From positions 58,435,251 to 58,499,250 of the forward strand of contig CM056994.1 of NCBI GenBank assembly GCA_029891345.1: 64,000 nucleotides of DNA, written 5' to 3'. Positions 9,818 through 20,867 of the stretch are shown here, piece by piece. Position 1 is the first letter of the stretch. Each line of letters begins with the position of its first letter. Below the pieces are notes generated by a model, which saw only the letters and a program-made list of their open reading frames with translations, did no database searches and was not told the origin of the DNA. The DNA comes from Dryococelus australis. Lineage: Eukaryota > Arthropoda > Insecta > Phasmatodea > Phasmatidae. The translations under genes were made by a program, and so were the position numbers.

Positions 9818-10455
9818 ATTAATCGGCTTGTGAGTCTAGATTGTCATAACAAGCCTGTAAGCTTGAACCAAGCTTACTTCGCAAGCCAACAAGTTTGAAT
9901 CTAGCTTGAATCAAGCTAACTATTCTCCACAGGCCAAGCTTGTAGCATGCTTAATTAGTAGAGACCTGCAAAATTCGCGTTATTATTTGGCACCAGGCTA
10001 AACTTCACAGTACTGTATATATTGCAGCCGGCGTCATATCTCAATTGGCTGCTGCATAGATGTGATGTCACTCCCTTTCTGACTGAAATGCGTGTGACTG
10101 GACAACACAGTTGTGAAGTGTTCATTTATTGGCGCAGATTTATCCACGGCGTGTTGATCAAAGTATGGTCCAATGACAAACTTATCGCAAAGGTACATGT
10201 GTTTGAAGTTTAAAATATCCTCAAATAATAACGGGAGTTTGGCAGGTCTCTATTAATTAGTTACACTTGCCACAGGCTTGCCTTGGCAACGTACAAGCAT
10301 GATTCAAGCCATCTGCAAGTTTGCCATTACCAGGTGTGTGCCAGTCATGTGAAATTCGGCTTGAATCAAGCTTGGATCACACACGATACGACAAGCTTGC
10401 TCGGCAAAACAAATTCAAGTAAAAAATGGCAAGCTAGCCGCAAGCTTTCATGTTA
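9818..10455. mobile_element. Family I (CAAGCTTG-rich) element, split by H
   Basis: Dense with CAAGCTTG, AAGCTTGA and GGCTTG motifs in both orientations. The same order of segments, including TGCCAGTCATG and CACACACGATACGACAAGCTTG, appears inverted at 18869-19262. The edges are approximate. A MITE with many copies of a short palindrome is the likely explanation. Confidence 0.65.
9959..10252. mobile_element. Family H hAT-like MITE, perfect 8-bp TSD
   Basis: TAGAGACCTGCAAAATTCGCG at the left and TTTGGCAGGTCTCTA at the right. TTAATTAG at 9951-9958 is repeated exactly at 10253-10260. Inserted in family I, so younger than it. Confidence 0.9.
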
Positions 10456-10786
10456 TCCGGGTATAGTTAACTAACTAAGAATAGAGTGCGAGAACCGGCA
10501 TAGACACCGTTGAAAGCCTCCCGATAGCACAGACGCATGTCATGCAGCAACAGAAATGCTACGAGAAAAGAAGGCGCTCTTTATTAGCGAGGAGATAGGA
10601 GAGGGGAGACGATACCTTGTTTCTAAATAAATTGTGTGGCGCTGGCTTAACCAGAGTGGCGGGGCAGCCCATCAATCAAACCAGAGTGATGGGCTGCCCC
10701 GGAGTGATGGACTACCCCATCACTCCGGGGAGGGGGGGATGACGCAATTTGATCAATGCCGGCCCCCTTCCCAACGAACCGATGGC

Positions 10787-11090
10787 TACGGTCATTTATT
10801 TTCGCGAAAAGATTTACGCAAGGCTAAGATTTCAATCTCCTACGTTACGTAGCGTACCCACCTTCAAATCTACTCTGGTCATTGGCCGCGTGTCTTTCTG
10901 AGAAGAAATTTTCTTGCCTGACTGGCTCATTTAATATTAACTTACTCTGAAACTGAACGTCCGTCTTTTTTTTTTTGGGGGGGGGGGGCATAAAACTGAG
11001 AAGCGTAATGATCAACACCATCTAATCACGAAAGTGGATCTACAATGACTTGTTTTAGGGTGCAACTAAACGTGGAATATCCACGAAAAA
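10787..11090. mobile_element. Family B hAT-like MITE, decayed
   Basis: TTTTCGCGAAAAGATTTACGCAAGGC at the left and B-type internal sequence (CTGGCTCATTTAATATTAACTTACTC, CACGAAAGTGGATCT). The right end is degraded and a T/G homopolymer tract (10967-10988) interrupts the middle. Confidence 0.65.
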
Positions 11091-11360
11091 AAATTAACAA
11101 GTGCTCCTAATGTTGGTTAACCTCATCAAATCGATATTTCTCCAGAGTATAAAGCGTAAACTCAAAAATCGTTTCGAAAAATTTCACAACGTTTGTTGAA
11201 CCCTTTCGGGCACGCATTAATTTGTGCGCCGATGTGTTGCACTAGTGTAATATTTTGACGTGCACTGTTCTGATTGCTGGCTGCGTAAATATTCTCAATG
11301 CACGTATCTACGATCGTGGACACGTTGACTGAATATTGGTTCCGTTCTCGTGATCTCTGT

Positions 11361-11787
11361 TAAAGGCTGTTCACGTAAACGTGAACACTTTGTGAATGAA
11401 CCTTAGAAAAAAGTTACTGCCCCTGCCTGCATATATTTTAACGGACGCACTGAGTGGCATTCGCCCAGTAAAGTTGGCAACGATGGATGGGAAGTAGTTC
11501 TATATCTTAACGTTGGATAAAAAGTGTTAGGTAACCATTTGTGATGACTTAAATTGCTTCTTTCCCTTTCTGTTTTTTTTTATGCATCGAAGTGTAAAAA
11601 TTAGCAGATTTGTAAAATATTTACTTTCCTAATAATTCCACAGGTTTACCTGACCGACGTATGAATAATGAGATGAGGCCCATGGGAATGTTAATTTTAC
11701 AAAAGGCGAAAGAATACACAACGTGCCTACAATTAGATCGTAAGCAGGGCTATCAAAAGTGCTCATTTTACCACGAACAACATTTAA
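11361..11787 (-). mobile_element. Family A long-form MITE
   Basis: Starts TAAAGGCTGTTCACG and ends with the complement (GTGCTCATTTTACCACGAACAAC). Long-form markers are TTACTGCCCCTGCCTGCATATATTTT, GTTGGATAAAAAGTGTTAGGTAACC and GACCGACGTATGAATAATG. Opposite in orientation to the copy at 12466. Confidence 0.85.
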
Positions 11788-11869
11788 CTGATTTGTGGAC
11801 GTGCCAACTGTTCTGCGTTACTATAAGTTCGTACTACCAGAGCCGAAGACAAAGTTCTAACGATCGATG

Positions 11870-11975
11870 ACGAAAGGAAATACTGTGTTAACCTCAGTAC
11901 TGCAAGCATCAAACATTTTCTGATTTGCAACACCCGAAACTCTAAGTTAAAGTGTCTGAAAGGGTTATACTTGGA
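11870..11975. mobile_element. Family F fragment
   Basis: Matches one end of the F family (TGCAACACCCGAAACTCTAAGTTAAAGTGTCTGAAAGGG). The other end is missing. Confidence 0.55.
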
Positions 11976-12045
11976 AACTGTTATTTGCAATTTCCGAACG
12001 TTTAAACTGTTAAACATAAGCGCTAAGCCTTTGTAACACAATTGG

Positions 12046-12414
12046 GCCACCTTAATAAATCGGCCATTTGTAAAGATAGAAAAAATGGTTCAGACAAAAG
12101 TTGTGTGGGGTGAAAGGGGCCATAATGTGACGTTAAGAGTTTGGTGTTACGTCGAGAGGTGAAGGAGTTACGGTGGTCAACGTGGGTATTGTAAATGGGA
12201 TGACATACTTCATTACACACCTCGGAACAGCTCTTCGCAAGATTAATATAAACGTCCCATTTAACATACCGCAGTTGACCCCCATATTTCCGTCACCCCT
12301 TGGCGTACAACACACCTATTTATTAACGTGACATAATGGCCCCTTTCCCCCAAACAACGTTTCTCTGAAACATTTTCCTCTATCGTTACAAGTGGCCGAT
12401 TTATTAAGGTGGCA
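12046..12414. mobile_element. Foldback MITE (~370 bp)
   Basis: GCCACCTTAATAAATCGGCCA at the left is mirrored by TGGCCGATTTATTAAGGTGGC at the right. The arms continue inward through the GGGGCCATAATGTGACGTTAA / TTAACGTGACATAATGGCCCC blocks, so most of the element folds on itself. Confidence 0.8.
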
Positions 12415-12464
12415 TGTTTTATATGCTCCACCCACATGTTTAAGCCAAGGCTACGGAAATTGTT

Positions 12465-12887
12465 CTATAGGCTGTTCACGGTAAAATGATCACTTTTGAA
12501 AGCCCTGCTTAAGATCTATTTGTATGCACGTTGTTTATTCTTTCGCCATATGCGAAATTAACATTGCAATGGGCCTCGTCACTTTATTCATGCGTCGGCC
12601 AAGTGGAACTGAAATTATTACGAAAGTAAGTATTTTACAAATCTGCTAATTTTTACACGTCGATGTATTAAACAAACCGAAGCTAAAGAAATAATTTAAG
12701 TTATCACAAACGGTTACCTAACACTTTTTATTCGATGTTAAGTTATGAAACTACTTTCCATACATCGTTATCAACTTTGCTGGGCGAATGTCACTCGTTA
12801 CGCCCATTAAAATATATGCAGGCAGGGGAGGGACATTTTTCTAAGGTTCATTTCTTAAGTTCTCACGTTTATCGTGAACAGCCTTTA
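12465..12887 (+). mobile_element. Family A long-form MITE
   Basis: ATAGGCTGTTCACGGTAAAATGATCAC at the left and TCTCACGTTTATCGTGAACAGCCTTT at the right, with all long-form internal markers in plus order. With the inverted copy at 11361 it brackets the foldback MITE at 12046. Confidence 0.85.
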
Positions 12888-12899
12888 AGCATTACTGCT

Positions 12900-13337
12900 T
12901 GAATCTTAATACTGAATTTTTTATTTGGTTAAGTCGACTAACATTGGTATAAAAATTAAAGTCGGTCCGCCATCAGTGACCTGGCAGAGTTTCCGTGGTC
13001 ACCTTGACAGGGCCATGTCATCGCAGAACTTCGTTTGCGCCAACATAAATTCCCTAATAAAAAAAAAATGGCCAGCCTGCAAAGTACGCCAGACGGAGCA
13101 CCTGGGCACGCCCTTCCACCGTCGCATCTGGTGACACTGGATCCGCCGCCAAGCTATTGGCAACCCCGCTTCATCCAGCACCTGCTCGCTCTCGCCGAGA
13201 GGTTGTTCACACTGTGAGTTACGGTACCTGGCCGCTAGCAGACAGCCAATGACACGGAAACGCTGCTGGCGATGAGACCGCGACCTACAGCGGTCGGTTT
13301 CCGCGGTTTACCCGCCTCACCTCTCACCCCCTATATT
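12900..13337. other. No recognisable gene or repeat
   Basis: Moderately GC-rich around 13060-13330. Overlapping 60-69 codon ORFs exist on both strands and none has a recognisable domain or supporting splice sites. Confidence 0.4.
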
Positions 13338-13859
13338 TAGTGACCCGAGAATTTCGCGGGTTCATTTCTAGACAAGTTGGAATTCACACACTTGTACGTT
13401 CACGTTACTTTTGTAATTGGTCGACGTGTTGTTTGACACCTCCTGGAGACAAATGAGCCAATAACAAACATGAAATAAATTGTGCGCAAAACCACCGTCT
13501 GTTACTACAACAATCAACTAATAAACAGTTGATATCTGCATGAGAGCATATAAGACTGTAAAGTCTAGCCTACAGGTAGGGATAGGGAAATTTCGCGAAT
13601 TAATTTCGGGACAAGATAGTCGTCAAACACGTGTACAGGGAAGTCACATTTGCAATTGGATCACAGTTCATTAGACACGCCTTAGACTCCTCTGATACAG
13701 TAGCAGACTTGCAAGGAAACAAGTAGCGAATCTCATACTGCCATGTATGAGGTAACACTGGGGCAGCAGCCAATGAACAAACAGCTGAGGCTCTAATGTA
13801 CACAGGACTGCGGAGTCTAGCCTACAGGTCATTGCACTCGCGAATATCTTGGGGTATCT
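13338..13859. mobile_element. Family D MITE carrying a truncated E copy
   Basis: D begins TAGTGACCCGAGAATTTCGCGG and ends GTCATTGCACTCGCGAATATCTTGGGGTATCTA. CCTATATT (13330-13337) and CCTATAAT (13860-13867) match at 7 of 8, so the outer element is complete. At 13577 it switches to E (TAGGGATAGGG) and returns to a D-like tail after the shared phrase GTCTAGCCTACAGGTCATTG. Confidence 0.8.
13577..13839. mobile_element. Family E MITE lacking its right end
   Basis: TAGGGATAGGGAAATTTCGCGAATT starts the copy and the internal sequence follows E closely (compare 60119). The CCTATCCCTA end is missing. D and E share TCATTGAACTCGCGAA, so a deletion between those two stretches after insertion explains the junction. 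Confidence 0.75.
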
Positions 13860-13889
13860 ACCTATAATTTACTCCTGCTATTATGTAAA

Positions 13890-14197
13890 TTAAAACATTT
13901 CAGACCCACCTTAATTTACTGTTTCAGGCGTTGCAAACATTACATTTTTTGATGGGTGCTGTGTTAATTCAACAGAACGCTTTTTTTCGTAGTCACAGCC
14001 AATATGCTGTAGGCTATTATGTTCAGCTACAGTAATATGAACCAATATTATGACCTTGACCAGTAAGACGGTTTGCGAATCATTTACCCACATGAAATGT
14101 CATTGGTCATTGAGTTCCGCAGTATGCAGTAACGACCAATAATTACCTAGACGTGCGTAATGTACACAATTGTGTACACTGGGCCTGAATTGGTTAA
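13890..14197. mobile_element. Family F piggyBac-like MITE at TTAA
   Basis: TTAAAACATTTCAGACCCACC at the left and GTACACTGGGCCTGAATTGGTTAA at the right are inverted termini ending in TTAA on both sides. The TTAA target fits piggyBac-type integration. Confidence 0.8.
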
Positions 14198-14566
14198 GTT
14201 CTTTAGGATTTCAGTGGGATTAAACCCCGGTGTTTTGGAATTTTGAATTTTTTTTTTTTTGCTTCACCCTGACAATGTGTACAAACCACTACAACAATGG
14301 GTTCTAATCGGAAATAAACTTTGCAGTCATCCAATAAATAACTCTAGCTATTCATATTCGAAATTTAGATTCCAAATGACCTGACTTGATGACTTCAAGT
14401 TGTTCACTAGCACTGATGTGAACTGCAGCTGCCGGGGAAGTCAGTTTAGGCCTACATCCCCGAAGTAATTTCCCAGCTCATGTGTCATCGCTTAATTTTG
14501 TGATGTGCGTTGTGTTTGTATCGGGCGTGCTTCTGGCAACCAGTGAACAACGTGTTCGCTGATGCC
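14198..14566. other. No recognisable gene or repeat
   Basis: AT-rich left half with an A/T homopolymer at about 14248; nothing that can be named. Confidence 0.4.
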
Positions 14567-14574
14567 AGCATTAA

Positions 14575-14869
14575 TAGGGGCACCTGTTTTTCGCGAAAAG
14601 GTTTACTCGTAGGCTAGACTTCAATATCCTATGTGCACATTTGTAGTCTTCATTTGACTATTGGTCGCTTGTCTTTGTGTGAAGACTGTCCGTTAGATGA
14701 GTGAGCCAATCAGAATTAAGTTTCTCCTGTGTTAACCGTCCGTAATTCGCGGGTAGACAGATAAGACACGTAACAATTCAATTGATCCAATTACGAAAGT
14801 GGTTCTGAAATTAAGTGCGTTGGAACATAAATTGTCCTGAAATCTTTTCGCGAAAAACAGGCGCCCCTA
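14575..14869. mobile_element. Family B hAT-like MITE, near-complete
   Basis: TAGGGGCACCTGTTTTTCGCGAAAAGG and CTTTTCGCGAAAAACAGGCGCCCCTA are near-perfect inverted ends. AGCATTAA (14567-14574) and AGTATTAA (14870-14877) match at 7 of 8. Confidence 0.9.
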
Positions 14870-15007
14870 AGTATTAACCAGTCACAAATTACAGCTCCGG
14901 TAACTTCAACAAACCACATTTTTCACAAGAAAAGGCACTGAAAACACCGACCACCAATATATCGTTGTATACAGTGTTGACCATAAACATCGTTCATATG
15001 CGGTGTG

Positions 15008-15295
15008 TAGAGGTAGTGAAATTCCGTGAAAAGATTTCAAGACAAGTTGTATTTCAAAACACTGTAGGGTAGTTTACTTATCTTGATTTATTAATACGTG
15101 TTAACTGTCAGCACACGGAACACGTAGGAGCCGTGCCGATGTTGCCGAATTCTGAGTGGCGCGGTCAAATATGAAAACGCCTTCTCGAGCAGACAGCAAC
15201 CAATGGCAATAGACAAACTTCTGTTGGGTGCTTACAGTATTGAAGTCTACCGTGTACTCATATTTATTATATTTTGTGAAAAATGACTAGCTCTA
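15008..15295. mobile_element. Family B' MITE
   Basis: TAGAGGTAGTGAAATTCCGTGAAAAG and, inverted, TTTTGTGAAAAATGACTAGCTCTA. The body matches B' at 51356 in reverse complement (CGTGTGCAGACAGTTAACA, GACCGCGCCACTCAGAATTCGGCAACATCGG). Confidence 0.75.
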
Positions 15296-15519
15296 GCTAA
15301 TATGTCCTCGATCACGCACACTAACGTCTTTGTCTCTTTATAAATTGTCATCGCAACTAGTTCTTCAGACCGCGTATCGAAATTTTTATTGACATGGTAA
15401 AATCTAAATAATAGTCTCCTACGCATTTTCACATCTCTATAAGATCGTCTTTATTATCTTCTGTCAGTAGTTACAGAACAATAGAGACAGTAATTCGTTA
15501 GCGTAAAAACACCGAATAG

Positions 15520-15822
15520 TTAACTCTTTCAGGCCCACTTTAATTTACGGTTTCAGATGTTGAAACAAATATTTTTATGTTGCGTGCTGTATTTAAGTTA
15601 ACACAGCACTTGTTTAGTTGTCACAGCCAATGAGCTGTAGACTGTATTTTTGGCTACAGTAATATGGACCAATAATGATCCAAACTAGTAAGACGGTTAG
15701 CGAGTAATTTACGCACAGGTAAGATCATTGGCCATTGAGCTTCGCAGCGTGCAGTACAGACCTAAAATTGCCTACACGTGCGTAATGCACACAATTATTT
15801 GCACTGGGTATGAATGGGTTAA
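15520..15822. mobile_element. Family F piggyBac-like MITE at TTAA
   Basis: TTAACTCTTTCAGGCCCACTTTAATTT at the left and GCACTGGGTATGAATGGGTTAA at the right, with the CCAATGAGCTGTAGACTGTA core. Confidence 0.85.
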
Positions 15823-15825
15823 GGA

Positions 15826-16032
15826 TACACAGTTGAAACACGACAGAGAAATGGTGTTACTGGACAACAAGACGTCGAAACGCCGTTCAACAATCAGCAC
15901 CTTGTAACCTACTGGATCACAAGGCCAGTTCCCCGAGGCCCACGCGGCCAATCATAGAGCGTGTACGACCACGTCGATGGGACCGCGACGCCGGCCGTGC
16001 CATTTCGCCTCTGTGCACGTATCTGCTCTGTG
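15826..16032. mobile_element. Family L element, shortened
   Basis: Immediately right of F. It has ACACAGTTGAAACACGACAGAGAAAT, the GGCCGTGCCATTTCGCCTCTGTG end motif and CTGCTCTGTG. About 210 bp, so internally deleted relative to the 300-bp form. Confidence 0.65.
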
Positions 16033-16420
16033 ATCTCACGTTGGCATGACCCGCGAACGCCGGCGCCCTCGATCACGCAATATTTCCTCCCCCTCCCCCC
16101 ACCAATCCCGCCCGACGGGCGGGGGCTCGCAATCGCGAAAACAAAATCAATGCAGTGTTCTGCCGTGACTGGAGTCGGTCGACCTTCGCTGGCGGTCGGC
16201 CTGGAGCCAGGACTCTTCGCGTGACGTCGAGCTGGTGCGTTCTTCTCATCCCCCGCGCGAGAAGATCTCCGCAAACTTTCGCTGAGCACGAAGACCGGCT
16301 TCAAGTATTAATGCCGCTGTTCTCATTTCCTTCCAGGCCCGGGGTCCGAGCGGAGATCGAGCTGTCCCAACAGCCGGTGGTTCATCGCCAAAAAAATTCA
16401 CGTTCCTCCGTGTATTTTCA
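16033..16420. other. CpG-rich island, possible exon or promoter region
   Basis: GC-rich and CpG-rich relative to the AT-rich surroundings. It includes a good acceptor-like sequence TTCTCATTTCCTTCCAG at 16320-16336, followed by an open stretch (PGVRAEIELSQQPVVHRQKN in plus frame) with no clear donor. Overlapping ORFs on both strands (15909-16304 minus, 16155-16457 plus) cannot be separated from chance in GC-rich DNA. Confidence 0.3.
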
Positions 16421-16689
16421 GACACTTCAGGTTTTTACCACGTTAACTGAATTATAGGTTTTCTGAGAATAGTAAAAAAAAAAAATTACGCTTCAAGGGC
16501 ACGCCGAGCCGCCAAGGAGCGTCGCGATGGCGATGGAAAGTAGCGCATAAGCAAGACTCGCGGGTGTTCACTTTCCTCAGACATTTAAGCAGTCATTGTA
16601 GGGTTTTGATAAAGCAATCTGTTGAGAAAAGATATCGCATTTTCGCTATATAGTTTAAAACACTGTATTACAGAATAATAATCATCATT

Positions 16690-17099
16690 ACAGGCTGTTC
16701 ATGATAAAGTGAGCACTTTTGAAATTAACCTTAGAAAAAAGTCACTGCTCCTACCTGCAAATATTTCAACGGGCGTCCTGACAGACATACACCCAGTAAA
16801 GTTGGTAACGATGGAGGGGAAGTAGTTACATATATTAACGTCGAATAAAAAGTGTTAGGTGAATATTTGTGATAACTTATATTATTTCTTTCACTTTATG
16901 TTAATTTTTATTGTTTTGAAGTATAAAGATGGGCAAATTTGGAAAATATTAACTTTTCTAATAATTTCACAGTTTCACTTGACAATGCATGGATAAAGTT
17001 ATAAGGCCGTGGCAACGTTAATTTTACGCAAGGCGGAATAATACATAACGTGCATACAAGTAGTTTTCAAAAGTGTTCATTTTACCGTGAATAGCCTAT
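16690..17099 (-). mobile_element. Family A long-form MITE
   Basis: ACAGGCTGTTCATGATAAAGTGAGCAC at the left, TTCATTTTACCGTGAATAGCCTAT at the right, with long-form internal markers in inverted order. Confidence 0.85.
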
Positions 17100-17394
17100 G
17101 GCAGAGAAGTACATACAGCGATTTTTACTGAGTGTGATACATTTCAACTGTCACATTTATATTTTAATAGCCGTATTTATGAACTGCCAACAAAATATTT
17201 ACTTTTATTTATGTCCCTTCAAAATATTTAGATTGAAATATTCCATAGTTTTTTTTTTAAATTAGAATCGAAACAACTGTTTACAATAAGATCTGTATGA
17301 AAACTAGGAAGGCCCTTTATGACAAGCTAAATTTGAGTCGTTTATATTCACGACTGAATGAACGTTAGTTCTGCTGTCCTCTGCATTCACAATT
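17100..17394. other. AT-rich, nothing recognised
   Basis: No TIR pair, ORF or tandem repeat that I can support. Confidence 0.4.
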
Positions 17395-17631
17395 GTAGGC
17401 TGTTCACGGTAAATTAGCGCTTTTGAGGCCCTAGTTACTTTTTTCTTTCAGCCATATATTAGTCTTTAAAGACTTTTTTAAACAAATATTGTCGTGTAAG
17501 TAATAAACACAGCGTGTAAATTCCACCACACTCAGAAGGTAATGTCAAAGGCTAAATAAAATGTATATATTGACTATTATTCCAAATGAGAGGGCTTTTA
17601 AAAGTGCACTCTTTACCTTGAACAGCCTATA
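17395..17631 (+). mobile_element. Family A short-form MITE
   Basis: GTAGGCTGTTCACGGTAAATTAGCGC to CTCTTTACCTTGAACAGCCTAT. Flanks CACAATTG and TACAATCG are compatible with an 8-bp duplication at 6 of 8 positions. Confidence 0.85.
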
Positions 17632-18240
17632 CAATCGTCCTGTTAGTTCACACAACACCGGACACGCTTAATACACTGTTTAACGTCCATTATTAGCTGG
17701 TCGTCAACCAATCGGACGCCGAATTAAATTTGTCCCAATCAAACGTCCTTTACTCTGTAAAATTATTTACAATAAATAGTGCGTTATTTATGCGGTTATA
17801 ACACAACATAACACTATCTCTGTATGTTTACACATCCCTAATGTTTCTCACCAATAACAAACATATTTTCCCTAAAAATGATTTAATTAATTCTCACTAC
17901 ACAAGAGGTGCACATAAACTTCATGTATTCTACCATTAAATAACCTGAAACTTTTCCAGAAGGAGTCTTATTATACATGTATCTCTTTATTTAATAAATT
18001 ACAATGTTCTCTAAAAAAAAACTTAAGTCAGGATAATCCCAAACTATTTAAGAATAACATAATAACTTTCTTAAAGGAGCAATCATTATATTCATTAGAA
18101 GAATTCTTTAATATGGAATGGACCTAATTGTGCAATTTCATCTTTTATATAGAATCATCTTTTATCACATTTGTATGGTTTTGTTAAATTATTGTAATCT
18201 TTTATGGTTGTATGAATATTTTATTATTTTGTATTTATGT
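17632..18240. other. AT-rich, no recognisable gene
   Basis: One possible short CCAATC-rich stretch near 17700. The rest is AT-rich and unassigned; it may be the body of the element whose tail is described next. Confidence 0.4.
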
Positions 18241-18412
18241 TTGTACATTTAGGAATATTTTATTTGTGTATATATGTGTGTTTGTTCACTTACAGTTATA
18301 TTCTTACTGTATGCAACTATTTGTACACCTTTGTTGACTTGCTCTACAACCTTGACCCATTAAGGGTTTAAGTTGGGTTTTATAGAGCTAAATAAATAAA
18401 TAAAAAATTAAG
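18241..18412 (+). mobile_element. Possible non-LTR retrotransposon 3' tail
   Basis: The phrase ACCTTGACCCATTAAGGGTTTAAGTTGGGTTTTATAGAGC is followed by (AAAT)n. A 3' terminus of simple AAAT/AATAAA repeats is typical of several LINE families. No reverse transcriptase sequence is present upstream, so this would be a 5'-truncated copy. Confidence 0.35.
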
Positions 18413-18437
18413 AAAACACACGTACCTATGCTATGGT

Positions 18438-18692
18438 TAGGGATAGGAAATTTTCGCGAGTTCAATGACATGTTGGCTAGGCTCCACACTCCTGTGTATA
18501 CTCGAGACCGAGATGTACTCACATCTGGCAGTATGGGATTCGCTACTAGCGTCACTGCAAGTCTGCTGTTGGCTCAGAGTAGTTCAGGGCGGGTCTGATA
18601 AACTGTGTTCCAATTGCAAAGTCAACTTCAGTGTGCACATGTTTGACTTCCATCTTGTCCTGAAATGAATTCGCGAAATGTTCCTATCCCTA
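18438..18692. mobile_element. Family E hAT-like MITE
   Basis: TAGGGATAGGAAATTTTCGCGAG and CGCGAAATGTTCCTATCCCTA termini. Target duplication decayed (4 of 8). Confidence 0.85.
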
Positions 18693-18744
18693 TTTATGAC
18701 TGACGTCCCGCCATATTGCTGAAAAAAAAGAAAGACCACAGACT

Positions 18745-18868
18745 CGTGATTGTCGCGAAAATATTTAGGAGTAGGCTAGACTCGAACAGTCTAGTTTGCA
18801 CATCTGCAAAGTTCCTTCAGTAGCTTTGTGAGGGGACATTTTCTTATTTCACTGCCTCATATAGCATG
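18745..18868. mobile_element. Family B 5' fragment
   Basis: GTCGCGAAAATATTTAGGAGTAGGCTAGACT followed by B-like sequence, ending where family I begins. Confidence 0.6.
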
Positions 18869-19262
18869 GAAGCTTGCGGAAAGCTTGCCATTTGACCTGA
18901 ATATGCCTTGCCGAGCAAGCTTGTCATAGCACGTGTGATTCAAGCTTGATTAAAGCCAAATTTCTCATGATTGCCAAATACTTGCTGGTGGCAAGCTTGC
19001 AGCAAGTTTTACTAGTCAACATGATTCGAAGTAGTTCGCTTGCATAGTAAGCTTGATGCAACCTTACGCAGGCTTGCATTACTGTTCAAGGAAACTAGTT
19101 TGAATCAAGCTTGATTCAAACTAACTAGCCTCCACAGATCTAGCACGTAACTGGCTTGACTAGTAAATCTTGCCTCAAGCTTGCCCCCAGCAAATATGTG
19201 CCAGTCATGAGAAATATTGCTTGAAGAAATCTTGAATCACACATGATATGACAAGCTATTGT
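18869..19262. mobile_element. Family I (CAAGCTTG-rich) element, copy 2
   Basis: Inverted relative to 9818-10455 and shares GGAAGCTTGCGG, GCCGAGCAAGCTTGTC and TGCCAGTCATGAGAAAT. CAAGCTTG or close variants occur many times. Confidence 0.65.
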
Positions 19263-20865
19263 TTTCTATTTATAACCACTACGCAGTTATACAGGGCGTG
19301 TACGAAGAACTCTGGTCCAGTAATAATACTACAAGGAAAAATTAATTCTTGAAGCCGAATAGATTTTTAAAATAACTCGGGGCTCTACCAGTCACGAAAG
19401 AGGACATAAGAAAAAGTGTTTTGAAATACAGCTGTTCCTCAAATATTTATCGCAAAAATCAGGTGTCCGTACGAGATACATGCGGCAGTTGCTCTTCTGA
19501 GTGCTTGTCTAGTCTGTGTTGAATAAATAAGTAAGTGTACGTAAGACGTTTCAACTCTGATCATTCTGAGCAGGCCTGAACGAGTTAGGAGTTTGATGGA
19601 TCCCCACGTTTTTTGTGAAATAGTTGTTTGCGTATCTCGGTAAATAGATGTTCTGCAAATACGACTTTTTGTTAGAAAAGATTTAAAAAACAATGCTCTA
19701 TGCCCCTATTTTTTTTTTTTTTTTTGCTCTTGTCATAGTTAGTGCATTCTTTGAGAAAAAAAATTCGTGAAAATGGTGAAATATTGCAGTTTTAAATCTC
19801 GCCTATGCAGTTTCCTTAAGCGGCAAGAGAAAAGTACAAATATACGGGCACAGTTTAATCTGTGGGCTTTCATCGCGTGTAATACAACCCCACTGTCACA
19901 TATCTAATTTGCACAGTACAGCGTTACGAAGGAAACATTGCACACCTTGCGCGTAGGAGCGATGCGGCGCAAGAAGTGTTTGTCAGTGTCAGTGTCAGTG
20001 TCCTTTTCGTTTCTTGATCTTCGAAAAGGCGGAGGTGGGGTCCATATCTCACTCTTAAAAGGAAAAAAAAAAAATCACGTAAATTTATAGCTGGTTACGG
20101 AGAGAGGACGACGCACTACGAAGGTGTTGCGTAGAGCTAATGAGCAGTTATTGAACTATCACTTCCACGGCTCAAGTTCCCGCGCGGACTGTTTGCACGA
20201 CTTGCTAGCATCACACGGTCTTAATTAAGACGTTCTTATCGCGGTTTGTATAGCCGTGCGAGAGTACAGGGCATTGTTCTCTGCGCTGCACTTTAAGCCC
20301 CACGGCAGCCCGACGCTTCCTACTTGCCGGCTGTGATAAATATCCGTCGCGTGGTTCGCGACCAACTAGTTGAGAAGTTCGTTAAAGAGAGGAAAAAAAA
20401 AGGCTTTAATTGCCACAGTTGAACTACTGTTGCGGCAGCCTGCGGATTTTCAGAGACAGAAAATAATTCAAAATATATTTTATATTTTTAATAAAATATC
20501 TGCAGTGTTTGGTTTGTTTAAGTGCAAACAGATGGAAATCGTGAATAATCTAATTGTTTAAAATAATCGATGAATTGATCATAATTAATAATCGAATAAT
20601 CGATTATTTTACAAGCGATTATCCCATCACTAATTCCAAGGTTTATTCTACTCAAATTGGGAAGCTCGATGCTTTTAGTTTGGCAAATTAAATTTTTCGC
20701 CACTAGGTAAGCGCTAGTGTCGCGTGTGCACCGGATTTTCTCCTTTATCTACGTTAAAATACATAATAATTGCAATAATTATTAATCAAATATGAAAAAC
20801 CTACATAAATAAGTCAAATCAATCTCTGTTTCTATTTTCGTAGCTTACAATTTTAATTTAAAGGT
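19263..20865. other. Long stretch with no recognised gene or repeat family
   Basis: Contains a short tandem TCAGTG run (four units, about 19985-20008), A/T homopolymers, and a GC-richer section around 20100-20360. TCAGT is the arthropod initiator core, but repetition makes that reading weak. Short ORFs at 19439-19693 (minus) and 20370-20561 (plus) are not recognisable. Confidence 0.4.
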
Positions 20866-20867
20866 AC

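Noticed and set aside
16155-16457. 100-codon ORF in a CpG-rich block as a gene
   Set aside because: An acceptor-like site exists but no donor, no start context and an equally long ORF on the other strand; kept only as a CpG-rich region.
19985-20008. Arthropod initiator (TCAGT) promoter
   Set aside because: The motif is a short tandem repeat and no downstream gene is seen.
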